Positions 7,746 through 15,433 of a DNA stretch of 32,388 nt are shown in pieces (within the stretch, counting starts at the first letter, position 1; the number at the start of each line of letters is the position of its first letter). Source of the DNA: an uncultured Collinsella sp. GTDB lineage: Bacteria; Actinomycetota; Coriobacteriia; Coriobacteriales; Coriobacteriaceae. The notes under the pieces were generated by a model, which worked only from the letters and a program-made list of their open reading frames with translations, was not told the DNA's origin and searched no databases. The position numbers and the translations under genes are program-made. The stretch covers positions 1 through 32,388 of the forward strand of contig UQMV01000024.1 of assembly GCA_900542315.1 (NCBI GenBank), in the 5' to 3' direction.

Positions 7746-7886
7746 GACGTGATTTTCGCCATAACGAGCGAGAATATCGAAGATGTCTGCATACCTTTGG
7801 CGTGGGAAGGTGGCAGGCGTAGTTTCAATCGAAGCTGCGCCTGCTGCTATATATGGGTCGATGGCGGTATCAATGACCGCGATGCT
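7746..7886 (-). pseudogene. possible N-terminal fragment of an AarF/UbiB-type kinase
   Basis: Reading leftward, the frame RSIAVIDTAIDPYIAAGAAS ... FPRQRYADIFDILARYGENH is protein-like. PRQRYADIFDILARYG resembles the first conserved segment of ABC1/AarF/UbiB kinases (RYREIVRVLARYG). There is no start codon, and the frame loses sense near the TetR breakpoint, so it looks like a fragment at a recombination joint. The family match is weak. Confidence 0.25.
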
Positions 7887-7887
7887 T

Positions 7888-8289
7888 CTATTTGCGCTTC
7901 AGTTTTCGCTGCTCGAAGCGCGCCTCCGCCTCGTCCGCGCGGCGTCGGCTTCTTGCATGAGCTGACTCCTGCTTCATCGCTTCTCTCTGTGCCACGAGTG
8001 CCTGCTGCGCCTTGGTGCTCATCGCCGGCTGCTTGAGGGCTTTCGCCGCCTCTCGGGCGCGTCGCTTGGGGTTCTTCGCGGGTTTGCTCGTCTCGCCCGG
8101 GTTGTCACCGAAGAACGAGAGCTTCTCCCATTTGCCGACGGCGAACTGCAGGATTTCCTCGTCGGACGGCTCCGCGCCGAAGACGATGCGGGCGACGCCG
8201 TACCCTCCGTCCTCGACATGCTCCGCCAGCCCGACCCAGAATTGGCCGTCGTGATATACGGTCAGGGTGGACGACGCGCTGATCTGCAT
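7888..8289 (-). CDS. DUF2992 (YjdF-like) family protein
   Basis: 133 residues. The N-terminal domain (STLTVYHDGQFWVGLAEHVE ... RIVFGAEPSDEEILQF) matches DUF2992/YjdF proteins. It is followed by the family's lysine/arginine-rich, coiled-coil-like tail (NPKRRAREAAKALKQ, STKAQQALVAQREAMK). Function is unknown; in Bacillus the homologue is controlled by the yjdF riboswitch, which senses azaaromatics. AAAGGAGG lies eight bases before ATG 8289, preferred over ATG 8334. The leader up to about 8400 holds a TGCGGA-TG-TCCGCA hairpin; whether it is a yjdF motif could not be judged. Confidence 0.8.
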   Translation of the reverse strand: MQISASSTLTVYHDGQFWVGLAEHVEDGGYGVARIVFGAEPSDEEILQFAVGKWEKLSFFGDNPGETSKPAKNPKRRAREAAKALKQPAMSTKAQQALVAQREAMKQESAHARSRRRADEAEARFEQRKLKRK

Positions 8290-8503
8290 GGCTGGTTCCT
8301 CCTTTATGTAGATGACCATGCAGAGAAGGGACAACCAAGGAGGCAGGTTACTGATGCGGACATCCGCACGCCCACGACTACCCGACGGGGACTGTGTTTA
8401 TATCTCTGATGGTTGGATTGTTGCATGAGCGAATGCACGTCGACCTCGCTGCTGGCATGGTGCGATCGGGGGTTCACTCCTCGACGCATACTTTTTCATA
8501 TTG

Positions 8504-8554
8504 CCTTCCCGGTTTCGAATCTTTAATTAAATTCGAGTTTCGAAACCGGGAAGG
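8504..8554. repeat. 16-bp perfect inverted repeat
   Basis: CCTTCCCGGTTTCGAA at 8504-8519 is mirrored exactly at 8539-8554 around a 19-nt A/T-rich loop containing TTAATTAA. No T-run follows. It may be a transcription barrier or a repeat-family member. The rest of 8335-8587 shows no gene. Confidence 0.7.
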
Positions 8555-8587
8555 GGAACACGAACGAAAGACGTGATCTGCAGGCGA

Positions 8588-8616
8588 TTGAATAACTCCA
8601 TCCGTTTTGGTTACAA
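8588..8616 (+). promoter_or_regulatory. candidate promoter of the flavodoxin-family gene
   Basis: TTGAAT, 17-base spacer, TTACAA. The -10 is weak. The element lies 45 bases upstream of the start codon. Confidence 0.35.
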
Positions 8617-8661
8617 CAAAAAACGTGCCGCGCGCCTGCGGCATGAAGGAGGGAGATTTCT

Positions 8662-9192
8662 ATGAATATCGTTGTGTTGAGCGGCAGTCCACGTAAGGGC
8701 GCCAATACCGACACCATGGTCGAGGCGTTTGCCGAGACCGCGCGTGAGGCCGGCCATACGGTCGAGGTCGTCCGCGTTGCCAGCAAGAAGATCGCTGGTT
8801 GCCTGGGATGCCAGTACTGCTTTGCTCACGAGGGCGCCTGTGTGCAGAAGGACGACATGGCCGGCGTGATCGAGTCGCTGAAAGACGCCGACATGGTCGT
8901 TTTCGCTTCGCCTATCTACTGGTTCGATATTACCGCGCAGGAGAAAGCCGCCATCGACCGCCTGTACGCCTTCGGTGCTACGGGATTCCCGTTCACCAAG
9001 ACGGCCCTTTTGCTCGATAGCCACAGCGAGGGCGTCTATGATGCTGCGATCGCCATGTACAAGTCCACATGCGCATACTGCAAGTGGGAGGACCAAGGCA
9101 TTGTCACCATCAGCGGTATGAGCGAGCGCGACAGCATGGCCTCCTCGCCCAAGTTGGAAGAGGTGCGAGAGCTCGCTCGCAAGCTCGCCTAA
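8662..9192 (+). CDS. flavodoxin-family NAD(P)H-dependent oxidoreductase (iron-sulfur flavoprotein-like)
   Basis: A 176-residue flavodoxin-fold protein. The FMN phosphate loop is VLSGSPRKGANTDTM (residues 5-19). The cysteine cluster GCLGCQYCFAHEGACVQKDD, seen in the iron-sulfur flavoprotein/NADPH-FMN reductase group, is followed by MVVFASPIYWFDITAQ, the flavin isoalloxazine-binding segment. AAGGAGGGAG precedes the ATG. It probably reduces flavin or quinone-like compounds in the cytoplasm. It stands alone. Confidence 0.85.
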   Translation: MNIVVLSGSPRKGANTDTMVEAFAETAREAGHTVEVVRVASKKIAGCLGCQYCFAHEGACVQKDDMAGVIESLKDADMVVFASPIYWFDITAQEKAAIDRLYAFGATGFPFTKTALLLDSHSEGVYDAAIAMYKSTCAYCKWEDQGIVTISGMSERDSMASSPKLEEVRELARKLA

Positions 9193-9207
9193 GGACAAGA
9201 TGAGCGC

Positions 9208-9270
9208 ATGGCAATCGGCACGAGCGGAAATGCTTGCTGCCCTTACCAAGAGGATTGCTGATTGCCATGC
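9208..9270. repeat. palindromic repeat, copy 1 (left flank of DUF4143 cassette)
   Basis: ATGGCAATC (9208-9216) pairs with GATTGCCAT (9260-9268). The right part, 9243-9270, is nearly identical to 10817-10843: one base deleted and two T-to-C changes over 28 bases. The element begins just after the flavodoxin-family gene stop. Confidence 0.7.
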
Positions 9271-9300
9271 AACGATGCTCCAGCGGACAATTCCGGCGCG

Positions 9301-9487
9301 CTAAAACGCTTCCTGGCTCAAGAACTCCCTGAAAGCGGGGATGTCGAAGCCGACGAGGCCGCGTCTGCGCTCCCCGATAACGCCGCCCTCGAGGAGGCGG
9401 CGTTTGTACTGGCTTGCGTAGTTGCTGGCGACGCCCATGCGCATGGCTATCTCCGAAACCCTGCTGGGACCAGAATCGAGCAGAAGA
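9301..9487 (-). pseudogene. C-terminal remnant of an AAA ATPase
   Basis: On the minus strand, SLLLDSGPSRVSEIAMRMGV ... YASQYKRRLLEGGVIGERRR ... FDIPAFREFLSQEAF ends in TAG at 9301. This is the C-terminal winged-helix tail of a common family of ATP-binding proteins (SR.ADIA.RMG....Y...RR.LI..G.I). The Walker domains are missing: the frame turns into the antisense of the next gene at about 9490. The gene was cut when the region holding the DUF4143 gene was acquired or rearranged. Confidence 0.7.
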
Positions 9488-9496
9488 CTAGGAGTG

Positions 9497-9550
9497 AAAA
9501 TCGGGAGTTCTATTCCCGATTTTGACCGGTTTGGGTTTGTGCGAGATAAT
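9497..9550 (+). promoter_or_regulatory. promoter and operator of the DUF4143 gene
   Basis: A near-consensus promoter, TTGACC (9522-9527), 17 bases, GATAAT (9545-9550), lies just before the gene. Immediately upstream and touching the -35 is a perfect inverted repeat, AAAATCGGGA-gttctat-TCCCGATTTT (9497-9523), a likely regulator site or the terminator of the neighbouring remnant. Confidence 0.65.
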
Positions 9551-9574
9551 GGGTTCCATATGGGAGGCGATTCT

Positions 9575-10783
9575 ATGTACATTGAGCGCGAAATTGAACA
9601 GACGATAGATTTGATGCTGGGACAGGGAAAAGTTGTCTTGGTGACCGGAGCGCGCCAAGTTGGGAAGACGACGGTTCTCAAGCAACATCTGGGCGACCGA
9701 TTCGACTATGTTTCGATGGAGAACCCGCGGGATTATCTTCTTGCAAAAGAGGATGCCGCCCTGTTTTTCGAGTCTCATGATCTGCCAATCATTATCGATG
9801 AGATTCAGCGCGTGCCTGAGCTTTTTTCTCCGGTGAAGTGGGTTGTCGATCAATCAGAGGAGAAGGGCCGAATCGTCCTCACGGGATCCCAGACATATCA
9901 CCTCATGAAAGGGGTGAGCGAATCTTTGGCGGGGAGGATTAGAATTTTGGAGATGCCCTCCCTAAGCTTGCGAGAGCTCGTTGGTGGTTTCCAGAGTCCT
10001 CGTCCGTATATCCCCAATAAGATTTCCTTAGCCCCTAAGATGTCTTCCGGTAATATTTGGAACATTATCCATAGGGGTTCGATGCCCGAACTGCAAGAAT
10101 TGAATATCGATTGGGACTCCTATTATTCCGACTACGTTGCCGCATATCTCGAACGCGATGTTCGCGATCTTGTAAACGTGAAGGATGAGGCGAAGTTCTA
10201 CAGTTTTATGGTCGCGTGCGCAGCGAGAACGGGGCAACTGTTAAATGCCACCGATATTGGAAACACCGTTGACGTCGACCGTAAGACGGTGAAGGCTTGG
10301 CTCTCGGTTTTACAGGCGTCGAACATCGTTCGGATTGTCGAGCCCTTTTGGCCTAATGTCGATAAGCGTCTGACCAAGACCCCTAAGATATTTTTTATGG
10401 ATACAGGTCTTGTTTGTCATCTAACGAGATGGATAACGCCGGAGCAATTGCGCAACGGGGCCGCAGCGGGGCATATATTTGAGACGTTCGTAGTTTCGGA
10501 AATTTTGAAGAGCTTTATGAACGCGGGGAAGAGCCTTCGTGACATATGGTTCTACCGGGATCAAAAGAAGCGCGAAATTGATTTGCTCATCCAAGAGGGC
10601 CATATATTACATCCCGTCGAGGTGAAGATGTCTGCCACGGTGGGAAGAGACGCGGTGAAGAACTTTACCTGTCTTGACGGCCTATCTGGCTATGAGATTG
10701 GGTTTGGACACGTTGTCTGCCAAGCTCCGGAACCATATCTCATTACCAAGGATGTCCAGGCGGTTCCCGTGTGGTGCATATGA
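9575..10783 (+). CDS. AAA ATPase with DUF4143 domain
   Basis: 402 residues. The AAA_14 domain has Walker A GARQVGKT (25-32), Walker B LPIIIDEIQRVP and the sensor segment RIVLTGSQTYHL. It is followed by the DUF4143 nuclease-like C-terminus (YSDYVAAYLERDVRDL, then IFETFVVSEILKSF and REIDLLIQEG...LHPVEVKMSA). The last block has the E-D-ExK layout of PD-(D/E)XK nucleases. GGGAGG lies seven bases before ATG 9575; the frame is open further upstream. The cellular role of this widespread, patchily distributed family is not settled. It is flanked by palindromic repeats. Confidence 0.88.
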   Translation: MYIEREIEQTIDLMLGQGKVVLVTGARQVGKTTVLKQHLGDRFDYVSMENPRDYLLAKEDAALFFESHDLPIIIDEIQRVPELFSPVKWVVDQSEEKGRIVLTGSQTYHLMKGVSESLAGRIRILEMPSLSLRELVGGFQSPRPYIPNKISLAPKMSSGNIWNIIHRGSMPELQELNIDWDSYYSDYVAAYLERDVRDLVNVKDEAKFYSFMVACAARTGQLLNATDIGNTVDVDRKTVKAWLSVLQASNIVRIVEPFWPNVDKRLTKTPKIFFMDTGLVCHLTRWITPEQLRNGAAAGHIFETFVVSEILKSFMNAGKSLRDIWFYRDQKKREIDLLIQEGHILHPVEVKMSATVGRDAVKNFTCLDGLSGYEIGFGHVVCQAPEPYLITKDVQAVPVWCI

Positions 10784-10794
10784 TTTATGTAGCA

Positions 10795-10843
10795 ATGGCG
10801 CGGTCTTGATTGATGGTTACCAAAGGATCGCTGATCGCCATGC
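10795..10843. repeat. palindromic repeat, copy 2 (right flank of DUF4143 cassette)
   Basis: ATGGCG (10795-10800) pairs with CGCCAT (10836-10841). The segment 10817-10843 repeats 9243-9270. It begins 12 bases after the DUF4143 gene stop. In both copies the left arm changes with the right arm (GCAAT/ATTGC against GCG/CGC), which suggests that pairing is conserved. Confidence 0.7.
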
Positions 10844-10889
10844 GTAGTTGCTGACATTGTCGTCTTTGCCTTGCATGTCTAATGGCGGG

Positions 10890-10921
10890 GCCCGGAGCTC
10901 AGTATTTACTGCGCTCCGGGC
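10890..10921 (-). terminator. hairpin downstream of the topoisomerase operon
   Basis: GCCCGGAGC and GCTCCGGGC form 9-bp perfect arms with an inner CAGT-AAAT-ACTG stem, 41 nt past the stop of the subunit A gene. No T-run follows. Confidence 0.55.
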
Positions 10922-10962
10922 CTCGTAGGTTTGTGGCTTGGACCAGCTCGATTGCCGTCGTC

Positions 10963-13203
10963 CTAGTCAAACAAGCTCGGCATGTCGTTTTCTTTCATAA
11001 GGGCACCGGCGGAGGGGAGGCTCTGCGCGGTGAACTTCTCGGCCGAGACGCCGGCGCCAAGAATCTCTTCGGTTGTGCCGACGGTGGTGACCGAGCGGCC
11101 CTTCTTGGCCGTAAAGGCCTGGACGCCCTGCGTGTTGGTGGTCGTCTTGGTCTTCAGCAGCGACGTGTTGAAGTTCATCAGGCGATAGTCGCTCGAGACC
11201 AGCGCGATGTCGCGATCTTCCTTGAGCACCTGGGCATACAGCAGCTTGCTGCCACCGTAGATGGCGTTCTTGAGGCGCTTGCGGTTGGTCTTGGTGACGT
11301 ATCCGGAAAGTGCGACGCGCACTACGCGGCCGTTCTCAAAGACGAACAGCACGTCGGCCTTGTAGTCCTCGGGGTCGATGACCCAGATGACGCTCTCGTC
11401 GGGTTCCATCTCAAGATGGGTCGGCAGGTACGAGCCCAGCTGGGCCGACTTGGTGTCCTCAAACTGCGCAACCTTGCACTTGTACACCTGGCTCTTGTTG
11501 GTAAAGACCAGCAGCTCGTGCGTGTTGGAGGACGGGAACTCGATAAAGGGCTTGTCGCCGTCCTTGTACTTGAGCGTGGTCGCCTTCTTGAGCACGCGGT
11601 CCGTCATCTTCTTAAGGTAGCCATCGCGCGAGAGCATGATGGTAACCGGATACTCCTCGACCTCGGGCTCCAGGCTCACCTCGATGACCTCGTGGGGCTC
11701 GATCCTGCCCGTGCGGCGCGGCATCGCATATTTCTTGTTGACCGCGGCCAGCTCGTCGCTGATGACCTTCTTGATGTTCTCCTCGCTGGAGAGAATCTCC
11801 TCAAGCTCGGCAATCTCGCCCTCAAGCTTGGCAATGTCCTTGGTGCGGTTGAGGATGTACTCCTCGTTGATGTTGCGGAGCTTAAGCTCGGCAACAAACT
11901 CGGCCTGGGTCTCGTCGATATCGAAACCCTTCATGAGGTTGGGCACGACCTCAGCCTCGAGCTTAGTGCCGCGGATGATGGCGATGGCCTTGTCGATGTC
12001 GAGCAAGATCGCCTCAAGACCGTGCAGCAGGTGCAGGCGCTCGGACTTTTTGCCCAGGTCAAAGTTAATGCGGCGGCGCGTGGACTGAATGCGCCACGCG
12101 ACCCACTCATGCAGGATCTGGCGCACGCCCATAACGCGGGGGTAGCCGTTGACCAGCACGTTGAAGTTGCATGAGAACGAGTCCTGCAGCGTGGTCGAGC
12201 GGTAGAGCTTGGCCATGAGTTTGTCGGGGTCGACGCCGCGCTTAAGGTCGATGGCGATACGCAGACCCGAAAGGTCGGTCTCGTCGCGGATGTCGGCGAT
12301 CTCCTTGACCTTGCCCTCCTTGGAGAGCTTGACGATGCGCTCGATGATGACATCGGTCTTGGTGGTGTAGGGGATCTCGTAGACCTCGATGATGCGCTCT
12401 TCGGGAATCCAGCGCCAGCGGGAGCGAATCTGGAAGCTGCCCAGGCCGGTCTCGACGATCTTTTCCATCTCCTCGCGGCGGTAGATAATCTCACCACCGG
12501 TCGAGAAATCGGGCATGGGCATGTACTCGAGCAGGTCGCAGTCGGGATCTTGCAGGTAGTGCATCGTGGCGGTGCAAACCTCGTTAAGGTTAAAGCCGCA
12601 GATGTCGGACGCCATGGCGACGCCGATGCCCTTGTTGGCCGAGACAAGGATGTTGGGGAACGTGGTGGGCAGCAGACGTGGCTCCTTCATGGCGCCGTCG
12701 TAGCTGTCGACGAAGTCGACCGGGTCCTTATCGATGTCCTTGAAGATCTCGGCGCTGATGGGGGAGAGCTTGGCCTCGGTGTAACGCGAGGCGGCGTAGC
12801 TCAGGTCGCCCGAATAGTACTTGCCAAAGTTGCCCTTCGACTCCACGAAGGGGGCGAGCAGTGCCTCGTTGCCGGTGGCCAGGCGCACCATCGTCTCGTA
12901 GATCGCGGCATCGCCGTGCGGGTTGAGCTTCATGGTCTGGCCCACGATGTTGGCGCTCTTCTGGCGCTCGCCCTTGAGCAGACCCATTTTGTACATGGTG
13001 TAAAGCAGCTTGCGGTGCGAGGGCTTAAAGCCGTCGATCTCGGGGAACGCACGCGAGACGTTGACGCTCATGGCGTAGGGCATGTAGTTGACCTCGAGCG
13101 TCTGCGTGATCGGCTGGTCGGTGACCTCGGAGTGCAGGCCGATGACGTTCTCGGCGTTGACCTGCTTTTTCTTCGGCTGGTTCTTCGTCTTCTTCTTTGC
13201 CAC
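10963..13203 (-). CDS. type IIA DNA topoisomerase subunit A (ParC/GyrA-like)
   Basis: A 746-residue breakage-reunion subunit. The catalytic tyrosine is Tyr141 in AASRYTEAK. The quinolone region reads HGDAAIYETM, with Ala99 at the E. coli GyrA Ser83 position and Glu103 at the Asp87 position. The C-terminal beta-pinwheel is present, but no GyrA box (QRRGGKG) is visible, so a decatenase (topoisomerase IV-like) role fits better than gyrase. The N-terminus is lysine-rich (MAKKKTKNQPKKK). It starts with GTG behind AAGAGGAAAT, 45 nt after the subunit B gene in the same operon. parC is likely but not certain, so no symbol is given. Confidence 0.9.
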   Translation of the reverse strand: MAKKKTKNQPKKKQVNAENVIGLHSEVTDQPITQTLEVNYMPYAMSVNVSRAFPEIDGFKPSHRKLLYTMYKMGLLKGERQKSANIVGQTMKLNPHGDAAIYETMVRLATGNEALLAPFVESKGNFGKYYSGDLSYAASRYTEAKLSPISAEIFKDIDKDPVDFVDSYDGAMKEPRLLPTTFPNILVSANKGIGVAMASDICGFNLNEVCTATMHYLQDPDCDLLEYMPMPDFSTGGEIIYRREEMEKIVETGLGSFQIRSRWRWIPEERIIEVYEIPYTTKTDVIIERIVKLSKEGKVKEIADIRDETDLSGLRIAIDLKRGVDPDKLMAKLYRSTTLQDSFSCNFNVLVNGYPRVMGVRQILHEWVAWRIQSTRRRINFDLGKKSERLHLLHGLEAILLDIDKAIAIIRGTKLEAEVVPNLMKGFDIDETQAEFVAELKLRNINEEYILNRTKDIAKLEGEIAELEEILSSEENIKKVISDELAAVNKKYAMPRRTGRIEPHEVIEVSLEPEVEEYPVTIMLSRDGYLKKMTDRVLKKATTLKYKDGDKPFIEFPSSNTHELLVFTNKSQVYKCKVAQFEDTKSAQLGSYLPTHLEMEPDESVIWVIDPEDYKADVLFVFENGRVVRVALSGYVTKTNRKRLKNAIYGGSKLLYAQVLKEDRDIALVSSDYRLMNFNTSLLKTKTTTNTQGVQAFTAKKGRSVTTVGTTEEILGAGVSAEKFTAQSLPSAGALMKENDMPSLFD

Positions 13204-13248
13204 GATTTCCTCTTGAACTTCTTATGGGCCGTCGTTATCGATTTGCTG

Positions 13249-15246
13249 CTACTGCAGGTCCAACTGGTCCAGGTATTCCTTGCCGTGCTCCGAGATATGG
13301 CGCTTGCGGCCCGCCTCGTCGTTGCCCAGCAACAGATTGAACATGGTTTCCATCTTGGTGACGTCCTCGGGCTCTACCTTGATCAGGCGGCGCGTCTCGG
13401 GGTTCATGGTGGTGAGCCACATCATGTCCGGATCGTTCTCACCAAGACCCTTGGAGCGGTTGATGGAGCACTTCTGGTCGCCAATCTCTTTGAGGATGCC
13501 GTTCTTCTCGAGCTCGGTGTAGGCAAAGTAGGTCTTCTCTTTGCAGTTGATCTCGTAGAGCGGCGACTCGGCGATATATACGTAGCCCTCGTCGATAAGC
13601 GTGGGCACCAGGCGGTAGAGCATGGTGAGCACGAGCGTGCGGATGTGATAACCGTCGACGTCGGCGTCCGTACAGATGATGACCTTGTTCCAGTTAAGGT
13701 TGTCCAGGTCAAAGGCACCAAGGTTCTTGATGCGCTTGTCCTTGATCTCCACGCCGCAGCCCAGCACGCGCATGAGGTCCATGATGATGTCGGACTTAAA
13801 AATGCGCGGGTAGTCCTCCTTAAGGCAGTTGAGGATCTTACCGCGGACGGGCATGACGCCCTGGAACTCGGCATCGCGCGAGGTGCGAATGGCGCCTGCT
13901 GCCGAGTCGCCCTCTACGATGTAGATCTCGCGACGGTTCTTGTCTTTGGAGCGGCAATCGATGAACTTCTGCACGCGGTTGGCCATGTCGGTCTTCTGCT
14001 GCAGGTTGGTCTTGATGCTCTGACGGGTCTTCTCGGCGTTCTCGCGCGAGCGCTTGTTGATGAGCACCTGCTCCATAATCTTGTTGGCGGCGTCTTTGTT
14101 CTCGATCAAGTAGGTCGAGAGGCGCTCCTTAAAGAAGGCGGTCATGGCCTGCTGGATAAAGCGGTTGTTGATGGCCTTCTTGGTCTGGTTCTCGTAGGAC
14201 GTCTGGGTGGAGAAGCAGTTGGTCACCAGCACCAGGCAATCCTGGACGTCTTGCCACTTAATGCCGCTCTCGTTTTTGTTGTACTTGCCCTGGCTCTTAA
14301 TGTAGGCATCGATGGCGCTGGTCAGAGCGCTGCGGGCGGCCTTTTCGGGCGAACCGCCGTTCTCGAGCCAAGAGGAGTTGTGGTAGTACTCCTGCATCGT
14401 GAAGGTGCGCGAGAAGCACATGCACGCGGTGATCTTTACGTTGTAGTCGGGCAGGTCCTCGCGATCGCGACCGCGGCGGTCGGCCTCGATAAAGAAGGGC
14501 TCGGTGAGGTAGTCGGCGCCGACCTTCTCGAGCACGTAGTCCTCAATGCCCTTGGGATAGCAAAAGTCCTCTTCGGAGAACTCACCGTCGTCGCCCTCGA
14601 TGCGCAGGCGGAAGGTCACACTGGCGTTGACCACGGCCTGGCGGCGCATGGTCTCGCGATACCAGTCATGGGGAATGCTGATGGAGGTAAAGACCTCAAG
14701 ATCGGGGCGCCACTTGATGGTGGTGCCGGTACGGTTCTCGTCTGTGGGCTCAATCTCGAGCGCCTTCTTTTTGGCGCCGACGACCTTGCCCTTCTTAAAG
14801 TGCAGGGAATACTTGTTGCCGTCGCGCCAGACCGTGACGTCCATGTACTCGGAGGCATACTGGGTCGCGCACGAACCCAGGCCGTTGGTGCCGAGCGAGA
14901 AGTCGTAGTCGCCGCCCTGGTTGTTGTTGTACTTGCCGCCGGCGTAGAGCTCGCAAAAGACGAGCTCCCAGTTAAAGCGCTTTTCGGAGGGGTTCCAGTC
15001 GAGCGGGCAGCCGCGGCCGTTGTCCTCTACCTGAATAGAGCCATCGCGAAAGGCGGTAAGGGTGATGAGCTTGCCGTAGCCCTGGCGCGCCTCGTCAACG
15101 GCGTTGGACAGGATCTCGAAGGCGGCGTGCGCGCAACCGTCGAGTCCGTCCGAGCCAAAGATGACGGCGGGGCGCAGGCGTACGCGCTCCTCGTCCTTGA
15201 GCTGGCGGATACTGTCGTTACCATAGTTTGCGGTGTTTTTTGCCAT
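13249..15246 (-). CDS. type IIA DNA topoisomerase subunit B (ParE/GyrB-like)
   Basis: 665 residues with GHKL ATPase, transducer and TOPRIM domains. The ATP site includes EILSNAVDEA (Asn and Glu of motif I), VEDNGRG and GTNGLGSCATQY. The TOPRIM motifs are VEGDSAAGAI (about 443) and CTDADVDGYHIR (about 525). The C-terminus has RSKGLGENDPDMMWLTTMNP. The protein is slightly longer than E. coli ParE, with extra sequence around NNNQGGDYDF. It binds subunit A to pass one duplex through another. A LexA-like box lies about 100 bases upstream. Confidence 0.92.
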   Translation of the reverse strand: MAKNTANYGNDSIRQLKDEERVRLRPAVIFGSDGLDGCAHAAFEILSNAVDEARQGYGKLITLTAFRDGSIQVEDNGRGCPLDWNPSEKRFNWELVFCELYAGGKYNNNQGGDYDFSLGTNGLGSCATQYASEYMDVTVWRDGNKYSLHFKKGKVVGAKKKALEIEPTDENRTGTTIKWRPDLEVFTSISIPHDWYRETMRRQAVVNASVTFRLRIEGDDGEFSEEDFCYPKGIEDYVLEKVGADYLTEPFFIEADRRGRDREDLPDYNVKITACMCFSRTFTMQEYYHNSSWLENGGSPEKAARSALTSAIDAYIKSQGKYNKNESGIKWQDVQDCLVLVTNCFSTQTSYENQTKKAINNRFIQQAMTAFFKERLSTYLIENKDAANKIMEQVLINKRSRENAEKTRQSIKTNLQQKTDMANRVQKFIDCRSKDKNRREIYIVEGDSAAGAIRTSRDAEFQGVMPVRGKILNCLKEDYPRIFKSDIIMDLMRVLGCGVEIKDKRIKNLGAFDLDNLNWNKVIICTDADVDGYHIRTLVLTMLYRLVPTLIDEGYVYIAESPLYEINCKEKTYFAYTELEKNGILKEIGDQKCSINRSKGLGENDPDMMWLTTMNPETRRLIKVEPEDVTKMETMFNLLLGNDEAGRKRHISEHGKEYLDQLDLQ

Positions 15247-15300
15247 ACTCGCTCTCTCGGTGCTCCCTTGCTGCGTTTAAGTCATATAGATAGTCAAGGT

Positions 15301-15329
15301 AGCATAGCCCAGCCCCCGCGCGATTCCAA
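15301..15329 (-). promoter_or_regulatory. promoter of the topoisomerase operon
   Basis: Leftward TTGGAA (15324-15329), 17-base spacer, TATGCT (15301-15306), 55 bases upstream of the subunit B start. Confidence 0.6.
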
Positions 15330-15345
15330 CTAACACGAAATCCAT

Positions 15346-15359
15346 CGAACGCGCGTTCG
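15346..15359. promoter_or_regulatory. LexA/DinR-type SOS box
   Basis: CGAACGCGCGTTCG is a perfect 14-bp palindrome that fits the Gram-positive LexA consensus CGAAC-N4-GTTCG exactly. It lies 17 bases upstream of the topoisomerase -35 and 75 bases upstream of the rightward acetyltransferase start, so it could act on either gene. Binding is inferred from the consensus. Confidence 0.6.
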
Positions 15360-15433
15360 TTATCGGTATGGAAACTGACGGCTTATCAAATGATAGAATT
15401 GCCGCCACAAATGTTTTTATTAAGGGGCTCACA

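Noticed and set aside
9422..9574. N-terminal extension of the DUF4143 protein
   Set aside because: The extension covers the promoter and inverted repeat and has no ribosome site; ATG 9575 has GGGAGG at good spacing.
12550..15333. Rightward ORF of 927 codons
   Set aside because: Antisense shadow of the topoisomerase genes; Val/Leu/His-rich without motifs, while the opposite strand carries all catalytic residues.
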